From positions 1 to 64,000 of the forward strand of contig JALVOT010000017.1 in NCBI GenBank assembly GCA_027026255.1: a DNA stretch of 64,000 nt, read 5' to 3'. This DNA comes from Caldifarciminota bacterium. GTDB taxonomy: Bacteria; Hydrothermota; Tepidihabitantia; SM23-42. Shown here one piece after another: positions 27,264 through 38,630 of the stretch. Positions within the stretch are counted from its first letter, which is position 1; the number at the start of each line of letters is the position of its first letter. The notes beneath the pieces were generated by a model. The model worked only from the letters and a program-made list of their open reading frames with translations, had not been told where the DNA came from and searched no databases. The position numbers were made by a program, and so were the translations under genes.

Positions 27264-27977
27264 TTAAAATATTTCCGTTAGTGCATTATGGGGTATCCAG
27301 GCACCCATTCCACCGAGGAGCTGGACCAGATAATAATCACCCCTTACCCCTTTGATTTCAACCTCGGTGCCGTCATGGATTATGAGAATCTCTTTATACT
27401 CCTTCCCCGGCCCACTCAAACCAGAAACCTCAGGAACCGTAATAACCGCCGGCCTTGCCGCCATTTCTCCAGCCCACACCTGCCACACAATAAAACAGTA
27501 AATAACAAAGACCCCCGTAATTGCTGATAAATAACCGAAGATGCGCCTTCTATAAATAATATAGGAGGCAAAAAATATAGAACAGAATAGAAAGAATAAT
27601 GCCGTAAGAATTCGCGCCTCATTGAATGATAGGATATGAAATATTTTAGAAAAGAACTCAACAAGAGGGTTGCTTATCAACTTCAATTTATCCGGACGAT
27701 AATTGCGGGCAAATTCAAGATTATGATTTATATCACTGTCCCGGGGAGAAAGAAATCTTGCCCGGCGATAATTTACAATCGCCTTTCCAATCCTGCCCAA
27801 TCTAAAATATGCATTACCAAGATTGTAGTATAAAAACGGATGCTGGATGTTTTTAGCCGCCTCTTCATATAATTCAACTGCCTGCTCAAATTTCCCCTGA
27901 TTATAATACTGATTTGCCTGATTATAGAGCTGTGCCGGACTATTAATGTTAAAGATAAATATAAATAGCAGCATCAT
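27264..27977 (-). CDS. batE: BatE-like TPR/SH3 membrane protein
   Basis: 237 residues. Signal peptide, two to three TPRs (about 13-85: YYNQGKFEQAVELYEEAA, YYNLGNAYFRLGRIGKAIVNY), two membrane helices (about 115-160) and a C-terminal SH3b-like domain (GPGKEYKEILIIHDGTEVEIKG-type). This matches BatE of the Bacteroides aerotolerance clusters. It overlaps batD by 4 bases and ends the nine-kilobase MoxR/Bat operon. Confidence 0.8.
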   Translation of the reverse strand: MMLLFIFIFNINSPAQLYNQANQYYNQGKFEQAVELYEEAAKNIQHPFLYYNLGNAYFRLGRIGKAIVNYRRARFLSPRDSDINHNLEFARNYRPDKLKLISNPLVEFFSKIFHILSFNEARILTALFFLFCSIFFASYIIYRRRIFGYLSAITGVFVIYCFIVWQVWAGEMAARPAVITVPEVSGLSGPGKEYKEILIIHDGTEVEIKGVRGDYYLVQLLGGMGAWIPHNALTEIF

Positions 27978-29734
27978 AATCGATTAAGAGACTCCTTGAC
28001 CTCTTTAAATATCAGCCCGGGATCCTCATCCTGTATCCGGGGTGAAAAACGATATTGGTCACAGCGGTTCAAAAATCCTATCACCTTATCCGCCACTGCC
28101 TTATCCACACCCTGCTGATAAAGTTTTTCTAAAAGTTCGGCACTGGTCAGAACCCCCACATCAAGGTTGAATCGATCACCGATATACCCGGTTATGGCAC
28201 TGGCAAGGGATGAATAAAATTCCTTTTTTTCACCCTTTTTTAAATAGACCTCAGCAGCCTTCAACCGCTTCTTCACCAAACGGTTTGACCTCAGCCTGCG
28301 GGCATAGGCACGGTCCTTTAATAATCGAGACTGATGCCGGCGATAAATAAGCGAAAGGCCAACCATCAGGCAAGAACCCAGATAGATAAATATTAGCCAG
28401 CCGGATCCCGGAGCCAGATTATCCAATTCTTTTAAGTCCGGTTTTATATAGTTGATATCGGTGCCCAATACCTTAAGATTATTACCGGGGCTTGAGGCGA
28501 TATGTCTCGCCGTTCCTGTTGCCGTAAATTTCAGTTGTTCGGTCTCCAAAATATGATAAGATTTGTCTTTGGGATTAAAATAGGCAAATTTAATCTTCGG
28601 TATTATATATTCACCATCAGCCTGTGGAATCAGAGGAAAAGAAAATTGTTTGTATCCGGTCACCCGGTTATTTACTATATTAATATCCTCTTTCACCTCA
28701 GGGTCCAATATTTTAAGACCGCTAATGGTCTGAATCTCCGGCGGATTAATCAATTTCAGATTTCCTCTTCCCCTGACCCGAACCATAAGATTTATCGGCT
28801 CACCACCTTCAGATTTTGTCCTATCGAGTGATGCCTGGATTGTAAATTCCCCTACGGCACCGCTAAAACATTCCGGTCTATTTTCCGCAGGCAGGGGTAA
28901 AACATTTATGTTAATGGTCTGGGATGCAAGGCGGATATTCTTTGAGGTGCCAAAGAAATCAAAGAAATCACGGGGCGGCTGGATAACCTCGACATTCATC
29001 CTCATCGGACTGATTTTGAGTTTCCCTGTAGTAACCGGAAAGAGGGCGCATTTTTTCAAAAGGCAGACATCATATAGCCTTCCATTAATACTTCGCCGTT
29101 TGAAATTCAACCGTGTTGCGTCATATATCGGTTCTACCCAGAAACCTTCAAATTTAGGAAGTTCAACCGAACCGATATTCTGAATATTTAATCGGGTATA
29201 AAGACTGAATTCAACCATTACCTCTTCTCCCTGGAATACCGTATGTCGACTTGCCACTGCAGAAAGTTTTATATTGTCTTTTATCTTGAGAGAAGATATT
29301 GATGGCAAGGGCTTCGACTGCCCGGGAACCTGGCCGGACTGGACCGTTCCCTTAACAACCGTAATCTCAATCGGTTCCGTTGTATAGGTATTATTATTAT
29401 ATTTCAAGGTGCAGGGAGGAATTGAAAATTTTCCGGTCTTCTTTGGATGGAGGGTGTAGATAAAATTTATCGTCTGACTCTGTGTCATCTTACCATTGAT
29501 AATCTGGACGCTGGTGGACTGGGATGAAGAACGACCCCCGAGCTCAAATTCAGGCAATTCAGGTAACTTTGGTGAAGGAACCGAACCAACATTTTCACCG
29601 GATACTGAAACTGTAAGGATAAGATAATCATCCAAGCCCAGCCTGGTCTTGTCAACCGATGCCGAAAAATTGAGTTCCCCAGCCCGGATTATCAGCGGCA
29701 GTAAAAATAAGATTTTACCAATCCTTTTCCACAT
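27974..29734 (-). CDS. batD: BatD-like protein (oxygen-tolerance family)
   Basis: 586 residues. Signal peptide, then several Ig-like beta domains with the BatD opening (FSASVDKTRLGLDDYLILTV), MTQSQTINFIYTLHPKKTGKF and later PLIPQADGEYIIPKIKFAYF. One membrane helix at about 430-450 and a cytoplasmic C-terminal helical tail follow. BatD is the periplasmic scaffold of Bat complexes. The start overlaps the TPR gene upstream by 20 bases. Confidence 0.85.
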   Translation of the reverse strand: MWKRIGKILFLLPLIIRAGELNFSASVDKTRLGLDDYLILTVSVSGENVGSVPSPKLPELPEFELGGRSSSQSTSVQIINGKMTQSQTINFIYTLHPKKTGKFSIPPCTLKYNNNTYTTEPIEITVVKGTVQSGQVPGQSKPLPSISSLKIKDNIKLSAVASRHTVFQGEEVMVEFSLYTRLNIQNIGSVELPKFEGFWVEPIYDATRLNFKRRSINGRLYDVCLLKKCALFPVTTGKLKISPMRMNVEVIQPPRDFFDFFGTSKNIRLASQTININVLPLPAENRPECFSGAVGEFTIQASLDRTKSEGGEPINLMVRVRGRGNLKLINPPEIQTISGLKILDPEVKEDINIVNNRVTGYKQFSFPLIPQADGEYIIPKIKFAYFNPKDKSYHILETEQLKFTATGTARHIASSPGNNLKVLGTDINYIKPDLKELDNLAPGSGWLIFIYLGSCLMVGLSLIYRRHQSRLLKDRAYARRLRSNRLVKKRLKAAEVYLKKGEKKEFYSSLASAITGYIGDRFNLDVGVLTSAELLEKLYQQGVDKAVADKVIGFLNRCDQYRFSPRIQDEDPGLIFKEVKESLNRL

Positions 29735-30359
29735 TTTCCTTTTTCCTTGCCCGTTTTGTTTTTTTCAAATTCTCTTTTTCTTTATTTTTCAAGGCCTGGA
29801 GTATCTGTTCCACCTGCTGACGATCAAGTTGTCCCTTTTTCATTTCGGGCTTAGATCGGGCAGATTCTTTCTGAGATTTCTGTTCTTGCCTTTTTTGGTT
29901 TTTTTTGAGTGAATCTGATTGGGGATTCTTTTTCATCTCTTCTTTCAATCTGAGGCAGAATTCAAGGTTTTCCTTGGCATCCCGGTCCTGAGGATTTAAA
30001 AGAAGCGAAGCCTTATAGGATTCAATCGCCGCCTCAAGATTGCCTTTTTTAAATTGGCAGTTTCCAATATTATATAATGTCCGTGCCTTAAATTTTTTGT
30101 CCCGGGATAAAAGTCCAAGTTGATACTCATCAATCGCCTCATCATATTTTTTTAATTGATAAAGGGTATTTGCCATATTATAGTGAATCCGCGGATTATC
30201 CGGCTCAATCACCATCGCAGCCTGATAACTTTCCTGTGCCTTTTCAAATTTTCCTTTATGATAAAATGTATTTCCCTTACGCATCAACGCCCCGACATCC
30301 GCACATATTCCCGAGCCCGGGATCAACAGCAGCAAAAATAAAGTGTAGTATCTAATCAA
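29715..30359 (-). CDS. batC: BatC-like TPR protein
   Basis: 214 residues. Signal peptide, three to four TPRs (TFYHKGKFEKAQESYQAAMV, HYNMANTLYQLKKYDEAIDEY, LYNIGNCQFKKGNLEAAIESY), then a highly charged Lys/Glu/Gln tail (about 140-214), as in BatC-type proteins. It overlaps batB by 4 bases. Confidence 0.8.
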   Translation of the reverse strand: MIRYYTLFLLLLIPGSGICADVGALMRKGNTFYHKGKFEKAQESYQAAMVIEPDNPRIHYNMANTLYQLKKYDEAIDEYQLGLLSRDKKFKARTLYNIGNCQFKKGNLEAAIESYKASLLLNPQDRDAKENLEFCLRLKEEMKKNPQSDSLKKNQKRQEQKSQKESARSKPEMKKGQLDRQQVEQILQALKNKEKENLKKTKRARKKENVEKDW

Positions 30360-31360
30360 ATCAACCTCCCCCTGCGGTCATTCAAAAGCAGTCCCAGAAA
30401 TATGCTGATAAATGCAGCAAGCAAAAAATACTGATATCGTTCTTCATACTCAACATATTCACCACCACCGATCTCTTTCTTCTTTATTCTGTTAAGTTCT
30501 GCTACCAAGCGGCTGAGGTAATTACCCCGGGCGCGAAAATAACGACCACCGGTAGAGCGGGCAAGCACAATCAAGAGTTTTTCTGTGAGCCGCGTCATCA
30601 CAATCTTATTTTCTTTATCCTTTTTATAGGTGACCAGATTTCCATGCTTATCAAACTCAGGAACCGGTGAACCTTCAATCGTGCCGACTCCGATTGTAAA
30701 CAACCTTATCCCCTGTTCTTTTAAAAAATTTATTAGTGACAATGGCCTGCCCTGGAGATTATCACCATCCGTGATAAGAATCAATGCCTTATAGGTCTTC
30801 TCCCTGGGATTAAAAAGCGAAGCGGATACTGTAATCGCCCGCTCTAAATTTGTCCCGGGTTTTGGAATCACATCCGGAGAGATGATATCAAGAAAGAGTT
30901 TTGCCGCCTCAATATCCGTGGTAAGTGGACACATCACATATGTATCTCCAGCAAATGCGGTGATCCCTACCCGATTCGTGGAAACCTGTTCAAGCAGCGA
31001 TAGAATTTCGGTCTTTGCCCGTGCCAATCGGGTCGGTTTTACATCCTGGGCAAGCATACTCTTTGAGGCATCAAGGGCGATAACGATATCAATCCCCTTA
31101 CCTTTATAAACCCTTAACCGTTCACCCCATTTCGGTCGGGCAAGGCTGATCACCAAAAAGAGAAGACCCAGAACAAAGAGGATAGATTTTATAACCTGAA
31201 TTCGGTGATTTAGTGTGTCATTCAACCTCGGGATAAGTTCCGGGTCTACAATCTTCTTAAAACCCTGCCAGCGCCTCAAAAAATATACAACAAGTGCAAT
31301 CACAACAATGGGGATAACACCAAGCAGATAAAGATATTGGGGTTGTGCCCATTTAATCAC
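30356..31360 (-). CDS. batB: BatB-like von Willebrand factor A membrane protein
   Basis: 334 residues. Two N-terminal membrane helices, a VWA domain from about residue 88 with an intact MIDAS (DASKS and LITDGDN), and a C-terminal helix. It is the second of two VWA proteins in the cluster and follows batA with a 4-base overlap. Bat VWA proteins are thought to bind protein partners on the periplasmic face. Confidence 0.85.
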   Translation of the reverse strand: MIKWAQPQYLYLLGVIPIVVIALVVYFLRRWQGFKKIVDPELIPRLNDTLNHRIQVIKSILFVLGLLFLVISLARPKWGERLRVYKGKGIDIVIALDASKSMLAQDVKPTRLARAKTEILSLLEQVSTNRVGITAFAGDTYVMCPLTTDIEAAKLFLDIISPDVIPKPGTNLERAITVSASLFNPREKTYKALILITDGDNLQGRPLSLINFLKEQGIRLFTIGVGTIEGSPVPEFDKHGNLVTYKKDKENKIVMTRLTEKLLIVLARSTGGRYFRARGNYLSRLVAELNRIKKKEIGGGEYVEYEERYQYFLLAAFISIFLGLLLNDRRGRLI

Positions 31361-32334
31361 GGCAATCTCCTCAAAAATGTAAGCCCCAGAAACAGATTGA
31401 TAAGCATTATTATCGTTGCCGGCAGCATAAATAGACCGGCCTTTTCTGAATAGAGGGTGTGTCGGGTAACCTTGAATGTTGTCGGTTCAAGCTTATCAAT
31501 CTCATCATATATGGTTTTTAGCACCCGGGCATCGGTTGCCAGAAATGCCCTGCCCTGGGTGGTCCGGGCAATCTCATTGAGTATATCCATATCCAGGTCA
31601 AATCTTGCCTGAACATATCTTCGGCCAAAAACCGGGTCATTAACTGGATATCGCACCGGGCCTTTACTACCGACCCCGATACAGTAAACCTTAATACCCA
31701 GTGTCCGGGCAAGTTTTGCCGCACTTAAAGGATCAATCTCACCCGCATTATTCCTTCCATCGGTCAAAAGGATAATCAACTTGTTCTTTGCCCGGGAATC
31801 CCTTAACCGGGCAACTGCCGTCGCCAGGCCCATCCCGATTGCAGTGCCATCAGTTACAATGCCGGTATGGACATAATCAATAAGCTGCTCAACAATCTTA
31901 TGGTCCAATGTAAGCGGACATTGACTTATTGCATCAGCGGCAAATACTACAAGTCCGATTCGGTCGCCCGGCCTCTTCTCAATAAACTTCTTTGCCTGCT
32001 CCTTTGCTACATAGAGACGATTCCTGGGCGTAAAGTCCTCGGCAAGCATTGAGGTTGAGATATCGAGACAGAGGATGATATCCACCCCCTTAGATTCAAC
32101 CTCTTCATATATCCTTCCCTTTTGTGGTCGTGCCAGGGCGAGAATAACAAAAAACAGCACCAGAAGATTAAGCACCAAGGGGATAAATCCTTTATATCTT
32201 GCGCTGCTGCGCACCTTTTTAAAGAATGTTAAATCCGAATATTTGATTGCCGGCCTTTTTCTTAAAAATTGATAATAGATTAACGCACCCAGTCCAATAA
32301 AGAGCAGAAGATAAAAAGGACTCTGAAATCTCAA
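31357..32334 (-). CDS. batA: BatA-like von Willebrand factor A membrane protein
   Basis: 325 residues. Helices at about 7-24 and 51-68, then a VWA domain with an intact MIDAS (DISTS at about residue 90, TDGRNNAG later) and a C-terminal helix. The arrangement and the downstream paralogue match BatA-BatB. It overlaps its neighbours by 4 bases on both sides. Confidence 0.87.
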   Translation of the reverse strand: MRFQSPFYLLLFIGLGALIYYQFLRKRPAIKYSDLTFFKKVRSSARYKGFIPLVLNLLVLFFVILALARPQKGRIYEEVESKGVDIILCLDISTSMLAEDFTPRNRLYVAKEQAKKFIEKRPGDRIGLVVFAADAISQCPLTLDHKIVEQLIDYVHTGIVTDGTAIGMGLATAVARLRDSRAKNKLIILLTDGRNNAGEIDPLSAAKLARTLGIKVYCIGVGSKGPVRYPVNDPVFGRRYVQARFDLDMDILNEIARTTQGRAFLATDARVLKTIYDEIDKLEPTTFKVTRHTLYSEKAGLFMLPATIIMLINLFLGLTFLRRLP

Positions 32335-33212
32335 GATTTCACCTCCTCGGTCTCTACCGGTCTGGTCTTATTAATCAACTCCTTCACCTGTTCAATTGCC
32401 CTTGCTGACTCTTCCGGTCCTGGAACATACCTGGCATATTTCACCCGGTCAGCAACCCGGAAGAAATCGCCGAATTCGTTATACTGGGCGATCTTCCTCT
32501 GACGCAGATTCCTTAATATTTCAGTGGTTGTCTGCTCCACAGCGCAGAATTCAAACCTCCTTTCTAAATAGCGTTTCAGGATTTCCGAGAGTGTATAATA
32601 ATATTTTTTCCACCATCCCTTCTTCAACCAATCCTGGACCGGGATATTATCAATGGCAACAAGGGCCTCAATCCAGGGTGGTGCCGGAGGGACCACCGAT
32701 TCTTTTGCTCTTTTAAATTTCTTTATTAATCTGCGGCCAAAATATCCCAAGACTGCTAAACCGATTAAGATTCCTGCGATATAAATATAGAGATAATTGG
32801 GAAACCTTTCCAGTCCTTTGATGTCATTAATATCCTTCTTATTCTGAGAGAGAATTGATTCTATCTCTATTTTGGGTGTATTACTATAAATGGTATCAAT
32901 TCTGTCTTTCTCTTTATAAAGGACCTTAAACTCAGGAAGTTTCAAGGTTCCGGTCTGAAATGCAGCCAGTTTTATCTGATACTGATTTTCTACATATCCC
33001 CTTTCCTGGATAACCTTATTCTTTTTTTCGAGGATTACAAATGGTCCCAAGGAATCGATAAACGGTTCTGAGACATCCGCCTGGGAAGGATATTTGATAT
33101 TCAATCTAATCTCAAATGGATCACCAATTGTAAGTTTCTTATATGATTTCTCAATCAATTCAGTCTTGAGCTCAACCTGTTCGGCAAAGATTAAAAGGAG
33201 TATCAGTATCAT
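32331..33212 (-). CDS. Bat-cluster membrane protein (DUF4381/BatD-like)
   Basis: 293 residues. Signal peptide, a BatD-like beta domain (GDPFEIRLNIKYPS ... FQTGTLKLPEFKV), one membrane helix at about 142-162, and a cytoplasmic helical domain with KYYYTLSEILKRYLERRFEF and EQTTTEILRNLR, the pattern of the DUF4381-like/BatD C-terminal region. It sits between the DUF58 and batA genes with 4-base overlaps, the usual place in extended MoxR clusters. Confidence 0.75.
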   Translation of the reverse strand: MILILLLIFAEQVELKTELIEKSYKKLTIGDPFEIRLNIKYPSQADVSEPFIDSLGPFVILEKKNKVIQERGYVENQYQIKLAAFQTGTLKLPEFKVLYKEKDRIDTIYSNTPKIEIESILSQNKKDINDIKGLERFPNYLYIYIAGILIGLAVLGYFGRRLIKKFKRAKESVVPPAPPWIEALVAIDNIPVQDWLKKGWWKKYYYTLSEILKRYLERRFEFCAVEQTTTEILRNLRQRKIAQYNEFGDFFRVADRVKYARYVPGPEESARAIEQVKELINKTRPVETEEVKS

Positions 33213-34102
33213 CGATACCGCCTCGCCCTGGTTTCAAAGAATTTATGGAGGAGCGGCGTAAAATCGCTTTCTGTGCTCAATTCAATTGCATCAATGCCAA
33301 GCGATTTAAACAGTCTTGACCTCTGCTCAGCCCGGGTCAACTGATATGCCTTATATGCATCCATCAATCTTCTATCATTGGTATCCACGGTTATTATCTC
33401 CCCGGTCTCAAGGTCCTCTAAATCGAGCATACCCACCCCTTTTAGACTTATCTCCGCAGGGTCTGTAATTGTAATCACCACCAGGTCATGACGACGGGAA
33501 ACAACCCCGAGTGGTTTGCGAATCCTTTCTTCAGAAAAACCATCACCGATAAAATCACTGATAAAAAAGATGATTGCCCGGCGCTTCAGGACATTCATCA
33601 AAAATTCAAGGGCAAGAATTGGGTCCGTGCCTCTATGCCCTGGTTCAAAATAGAGAATATCCCGAATCAGACGCAGCACATGAAACCTTCCCTTTCTGGG
33701 CGGAATATACTTCTCCACCCGGTCAGTAAAAAAGAGAAGCCCAATCTTATCATTATTACGCACTGCAGAAAAGGCAAGGGTTGCTGCTATCTCAGCACCA
33801 AATTCCAGTTTGAATTCATTTCTGGTGCCGAACCTGTTTGAACCTGATGCATCAACAACCAGAATACAAATCAGTTCCCTTTCTTCAGCAAACTTTTTGA
33901 CATAGGGTCGTGCCATCCGTGCGGTCACCTTCCAGTCAATGCTTCTGATATCATCTCCCGGTAGATACTCCCGCACATCCAAAAACTCAATGCCGGTGCC
34001 CTTGAATGTCGACTTGTATTCGCCGGCGAACATCGTATTAACGAGTTTCTTTGTGCGAATTTCAATCTGGCGGATTCTTTTGAGAAACTCCCTGGGTATC
34101 AT
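33209..34102 (-). CDS. DUF58 domain protein
   Basis: 297 residues with no membrane helix. It has the DUF58 core FLDVREYLPGDDIRSIDWKVTARM followed by a VWA-like fold (LVVDASGSNRFG). These proteins always accompany MoxR ATPases and are probable chaperone partners. It overlaps moxR by 4 bases. Confidence 0.92.
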   Translation of the reverse strand: MIPREFLKRIRQIEIRTKKLVNTMFAGEYKSTFKGTGIEFLDVREYLPGDDIRSIDWKVTARMARPYVKKFAEERELICILVVDASGSNRFGTRNEFKLEFGAEIAATLAFSAVRNNDKIGLLFFTDRVEKYIPPRKGRFHVLRLIRDILYFEPGHRGTDPILALEFLMNVLKRRAIIFFISDFIGDGFSEERIRKPLGVVSRRHDLVVITITDPAEISLKGVGMLDLEDLETGEIITVDTNDRRLMDAYKAYQLTRAEQRSRLFKSLGIDAIELSTESDFTPLLHKFFETRARRYR

Positions 34103-35097
34103 GGAACCTCGACACCGGCCAAAATCTTCTGAACAATCTGGTCGGTTGTCACCTCTTCAGCCTCAGCCTCATAGGTTAATATAATACGATGCCTGAGCAC
34201 ATCCGGAGCCAACTCCTTGATATCTTCAGGTATCACAAATCCCCGCCCCTTTAAAAATGCCAGTGCCCGGGCCGTGGTTGTCAGATAGATTGATGCACGG
34301 GGTGATGCACCATAACGGATCAATGATTCAAGTTCATCCAATCCATAGTCCCTGGGATTACGCGTGGCAAATACCAGATCAATAATATAGTCCTTCAATT
34401 TATCGTCGATGTAGATTTTTTTGCACAATTCACGCGCCTTAAGGATTGCCTTTGGATTCACCACCGGCTGGATTTCCGGTTCACCCGCCACAGCAATCCG
34501 CTCCACAATCTCTTTCTCCTCTTTTTTATTCGGATAGGTAATCTTCACCTTTAAAAGGAATCGATCAATCTGGGCTTCAGGTAATGGATAGGTTCCCTCC
34601 TGCTCAATAGGATTCTGGGTGGCAAGCACAAGAAACGGTTCATCAAGATTAAATGTCTCCTCGCCGATCGTAACCTGACGCTCCTGCATCGCCTCAAGCA
34701 GGGCACTCTGCACCTTGGGTGGAGTGCGGTTGATCTCATCCGCAAGAATTAAATTCGCAAATATTGGTCCCTTACTTATCGTAAACTCATTGGTTCGTTG
34801 ATTATAAACCATTGTTCCGATAATATCCGCCGGCAATAAATCCGGAGTGAACTGAATCCGCTGAAATTTTGTCTTTATTACATTTGCAAGGGTGCGCACG
34901 GCATAGGTCTTGGCAAGACCCGGCACCCCCTCAATCAGAATATGGCCATTTGCAAACAAACCCACCAGCAGACGATTAATCAGATAATCCTGGCCAACAA
35001 TCGCCTTGCGAACCTCTTTGGTGATACTCTGAACAATAAGACTCTCTTTTTCAATCTGCTGATGAATCTCTTTAATCTCATCCCTGATCTGTTCCAT
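34099..35097 (-). CDS. MoxR-family AAA+ ATPase
   Basis: 332 residues. Walker A GVPGLAKT, Walker B LILADEINRTPPKVQSALLE, sensor LATQNPIEQEGTYPLPEAQIDRF and a C-terminal lid. MoxR ATPases act as metal-insertion or complex-assembly chaperones with VWA proteins. First gene of the cluster that runs to batE; SD AAAGGAGG lies 8 nt before the ATG. Unlike most first genes here it has a normal leader, and I find no clear TTGACA/TATAAT pair upstream. Confidence 0.93.
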   Translation of the reverse strand: MEQIRDEIKEIHQQIEKESLIVQSITKEVRKAIVGQDYLINRLLVGLFANGHILIEGVPGLAKTYAVRTLANVIKTKFQRIQFTPDLLPADIIGTMVYNQRTNEFTISKGPIFANLILADEINRTPPKVQSALLEAMQERQVTIGEETFNLDEPFLVLATQNPIEQEGTYPLPEAQIDRFLLKVKITYPNKKEEKEIVERIAVAGEPEIQPVVNPKAILKARELCKKIYIDDKLKDYIIDLVFATRNPRDYGLDELESLIRYGASPRASIYLTTTARALAFLKGRGFVIPEDIKELAPDVLRHRIILTYEAEAEEVTTDQIVQKILAGVEVP

Positions 35098-35389
35098 TGC
35101 AATGCCTCCTTTAAATCTGTTTTTAAAAGATATCTGAACCGATAAAGGGTTTTTAAAATTTTGACAAAAAATGCGGTTTAAAGTTTATTTTTCAGTTCTG
35201 ACCCTTTTAAGGATGAAGATATACCTGATTCTCAGATAAATATCTTGAAAAATCAAAAGATTTCAGCTTTATTTGTAAGATGTCGCTTATCTTATTTTTG
35301 AAATTTCCGGCTATCCCCATCCTGACCAGAAAAGGCATCGCATCGGTATATTAGAACGAAAATCAAAAAGAATTCGCTTCTCAGCTTTA
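35098..35389. other. Gene-free spacer between MoxR operon and tRNA-Val
   Basis: About 290 bases. A TTGACA at 35161-35166 on the plus strand has only a weak TTTATT 17 bp on. No reading frame with a start signal, no CIRCE element (despite groES/groEL downstream), and no stable hairpin that I can see. Confidence 0.5.
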
Positions 35390-35417
35390 TTGACAAAACT
35401 AAACTTTTAGATATAAT
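35390..35417 (+). promoter_or_regulatory. Promoter of tRNA-Val and probably the groESL operon
   Basis: TTGACA 35390-35395, 16-bp spacer, TATAAT 35412-35417, 12 nt before the tRNA. Both boxes are perfect. No second promoter is apparent before groES. Confidence 0.8.
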
Positions 35418-35429
35418 AAAATGTCTAAA

Positions 35430-35503
35430 GGGCGAATAGCTCAGATGGCGAGAGCGTCTGCCTTACAAGCAGAAGGTCACCCGTTCAAGTCGGGTTTCGC
35501 CCA
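35430..35503 (+). tRNA. tRNA-Val (TAC)
   Basis: 74 nt cloverleaf: acceptor GGGCGAA/TTCGCCC, anticodon arm TCTGC-CTTACAA-GCAGA (anticodon TAC), T-arm CCCGTTCAAGTCGGG. CCA is not encoded. Confidence 0.95.
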
Positions 35504-35535
35504 TCCGGTTCGGAGGTTAAATTAAAGAGGATAAA

Positions 35536-36041
35536 ATGGTGAATCGAGGTCATCGCGGTATTAGAGGGGGGCTCACGCCCCATCTACAGGATCCATATCT
35601 GACGCGCAAAGGCTATAAAGAACCGACATTTTGTCCGGTTTGCGGTCTGGTTTATAAAAACCGACGCTGGCAAAGGATACCCGATTTTGTGCGTGAAGAT
35701 GCGGCAGAGGTGCATAAATGCCCTGCCTGCCGTAAGATTGAAGACCGCTATGCTATGGGAGTTATTTATATAAGTGGAGATTTTTTCAAGGAACATAGTG
35801 AAGAAATCTTGAATATGATAAAAAATGAAGAAAATAAAGAGCTGGTTCATAATCCCCTTGATCGCATAATGGCAATCAATCAAAATGGGGATAAGGTTGA
35901 GATTGAGACTACCTCAGAAAATTTGGCGATTCACCTGGGAAGAATGCTTTATCATTCCTATGGTGGTAGTGTGGAATATAAATTTTCTGAGGAACAGAAA
36001 CTGGCAAGGGTTTTTTGGCATAGACAAAAGAAGGAGGTAAA

Positions 36042-36045
<4 letters not shown>
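35536..36045 (+). CDS. BCAM0308-like zinc-ribbon protein
   Basis: 169 residues. An Arg/Gly-rich start, then [15 protein letters not shown] and [15 protein letters not shown], two CxxC pairs forming a zinc ribbon. After that comes the family pattern [19 protein letters not shown] and [10 protein letters not shown] and a C-terminal alpha/beta domain with [18 protein letters not shown]. The function is unknown; the fold recalls Nmd3-like zinc proteins. SD AGAGGA lies upstream, and the last bases overlap groES (ATGA), so it is part of the chaperonin operon. Confidence 0.8.
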
Positions 36046-37981
<1,936 letters not shown>

Positions 37982-37988
37982 TCATAAT

Positions 37989-38026
37989 CTTTGGCCCAGG
38001 AGGTATCATCACCTCCTGGGCCAAAG
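37989..38026 (+). terminator. 16-bp perfect hairpin after groEL
   Basis: Arms 37989-38004 (CTTTGGCCCAGGAGGT) and 38011-38026 are exact complements around loop ATCATC. The RNA hairpin is very strong but lacks a long U-run, so it may act as a 3'-end stabiliser or weak terminator. It starts 7 bases after the groEL stop and ends 14 bases before the next ATG, and its arms bury an AGGAGGT sequence. Confidence 0.6.
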
Positions 38027-38040
38027 AAGGCCTTTCTGAT

Positions 38041-38328
38041 ATGCCCACCTACGAATATGAATGCACCCAATGCAATTATATCTTTGAGGCATTTCAGAAG
38101 ATAACCGATAAACCGTTAAAAAAATGTCCGAAATGTGGAGGGAAATTAAGACGTCTGATCAGTGGAGGTGCTGGATTAATATTTAAAGGCAGCGGATTTT
38201 ATGTAACCGATTACAAAAAATCAAACCTCCCAAAACCAAAAGATAAAAAAACAAAGGATCTAAAAAAACCTGATAAAAAACCAGGTCCTCCGGCAAAGGT
38301 TCCTAACCCACCATCCGGGGATAAATAA
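38041..38328 (+). CDS. FmdB-family zinc-ribbon protein
   Basis: 95 residues: MPTYEYECTQCNYIFEAFQK and KKCPKCGGKLRRLISGGAG form the FmdB zinc ribbon (two CxxC). GSGFYVTDYK follows, then a Lys/Pro-rich tail. Function in regulation is suspected but not established. No ribosome site directly precedes the ATG; the only AGGAGGT lies within the hairpin upstream. Confidence 0.92.
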   Translation: MPTYEYECTQCNYIFEAFQKITDKPLKKCPKCGGKLRRLISGGAGLIFKGSGFYVTDYKKSNLPKPKDKKTKDLKKPDKKPGPPAKVPNPPSGDK

Positions 38329-38586
38329 ATCTTAAGCCGCACTTCAGATAAATCATATTTATTTTACAGATAATCACATCACCGCCCCAAACGGCAAAAA
38401 ATTCAGCCCTTCTCGATTCTGCTCGGCAATGATGCACCGCAGAAACAAACTATATGAAGGAAGATTTGCAGTATTCAAGGATAACCATTACTTACCGCCC
38501 AATACTTCAGCACCATTTCCCGGCATTCCTCATTTTAATCGCGAGGGTTTAAACTTAACTTTTGATTCTCAAGTTCAAAGGTAATT
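38329..38586. other. Convergent spacer without recognised genes
   Basis: About 260 bases between the FmdB-like gene and the terminator of the minus-strand surface-protein unit. No supported frame or RNA. Confidence 0.5.
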
Positions 38587-38620
38587 GGTGGTGTAATAAC
38601 ATTAATGTCATTACACCACC
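38587..38620 (-). terminator. Terminator of the surface-protein unit
   Basis: Inverted repeat with arms 38587-38602 (GGTGGTGTAATAACAT) and 38605-38620, one mismatch. It lies 11 bases beyond the minus-strand stop at 38631. A long U-run is absent. Confidence 0.65.
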
Positions 38621-38630
38621 CCATCATATT

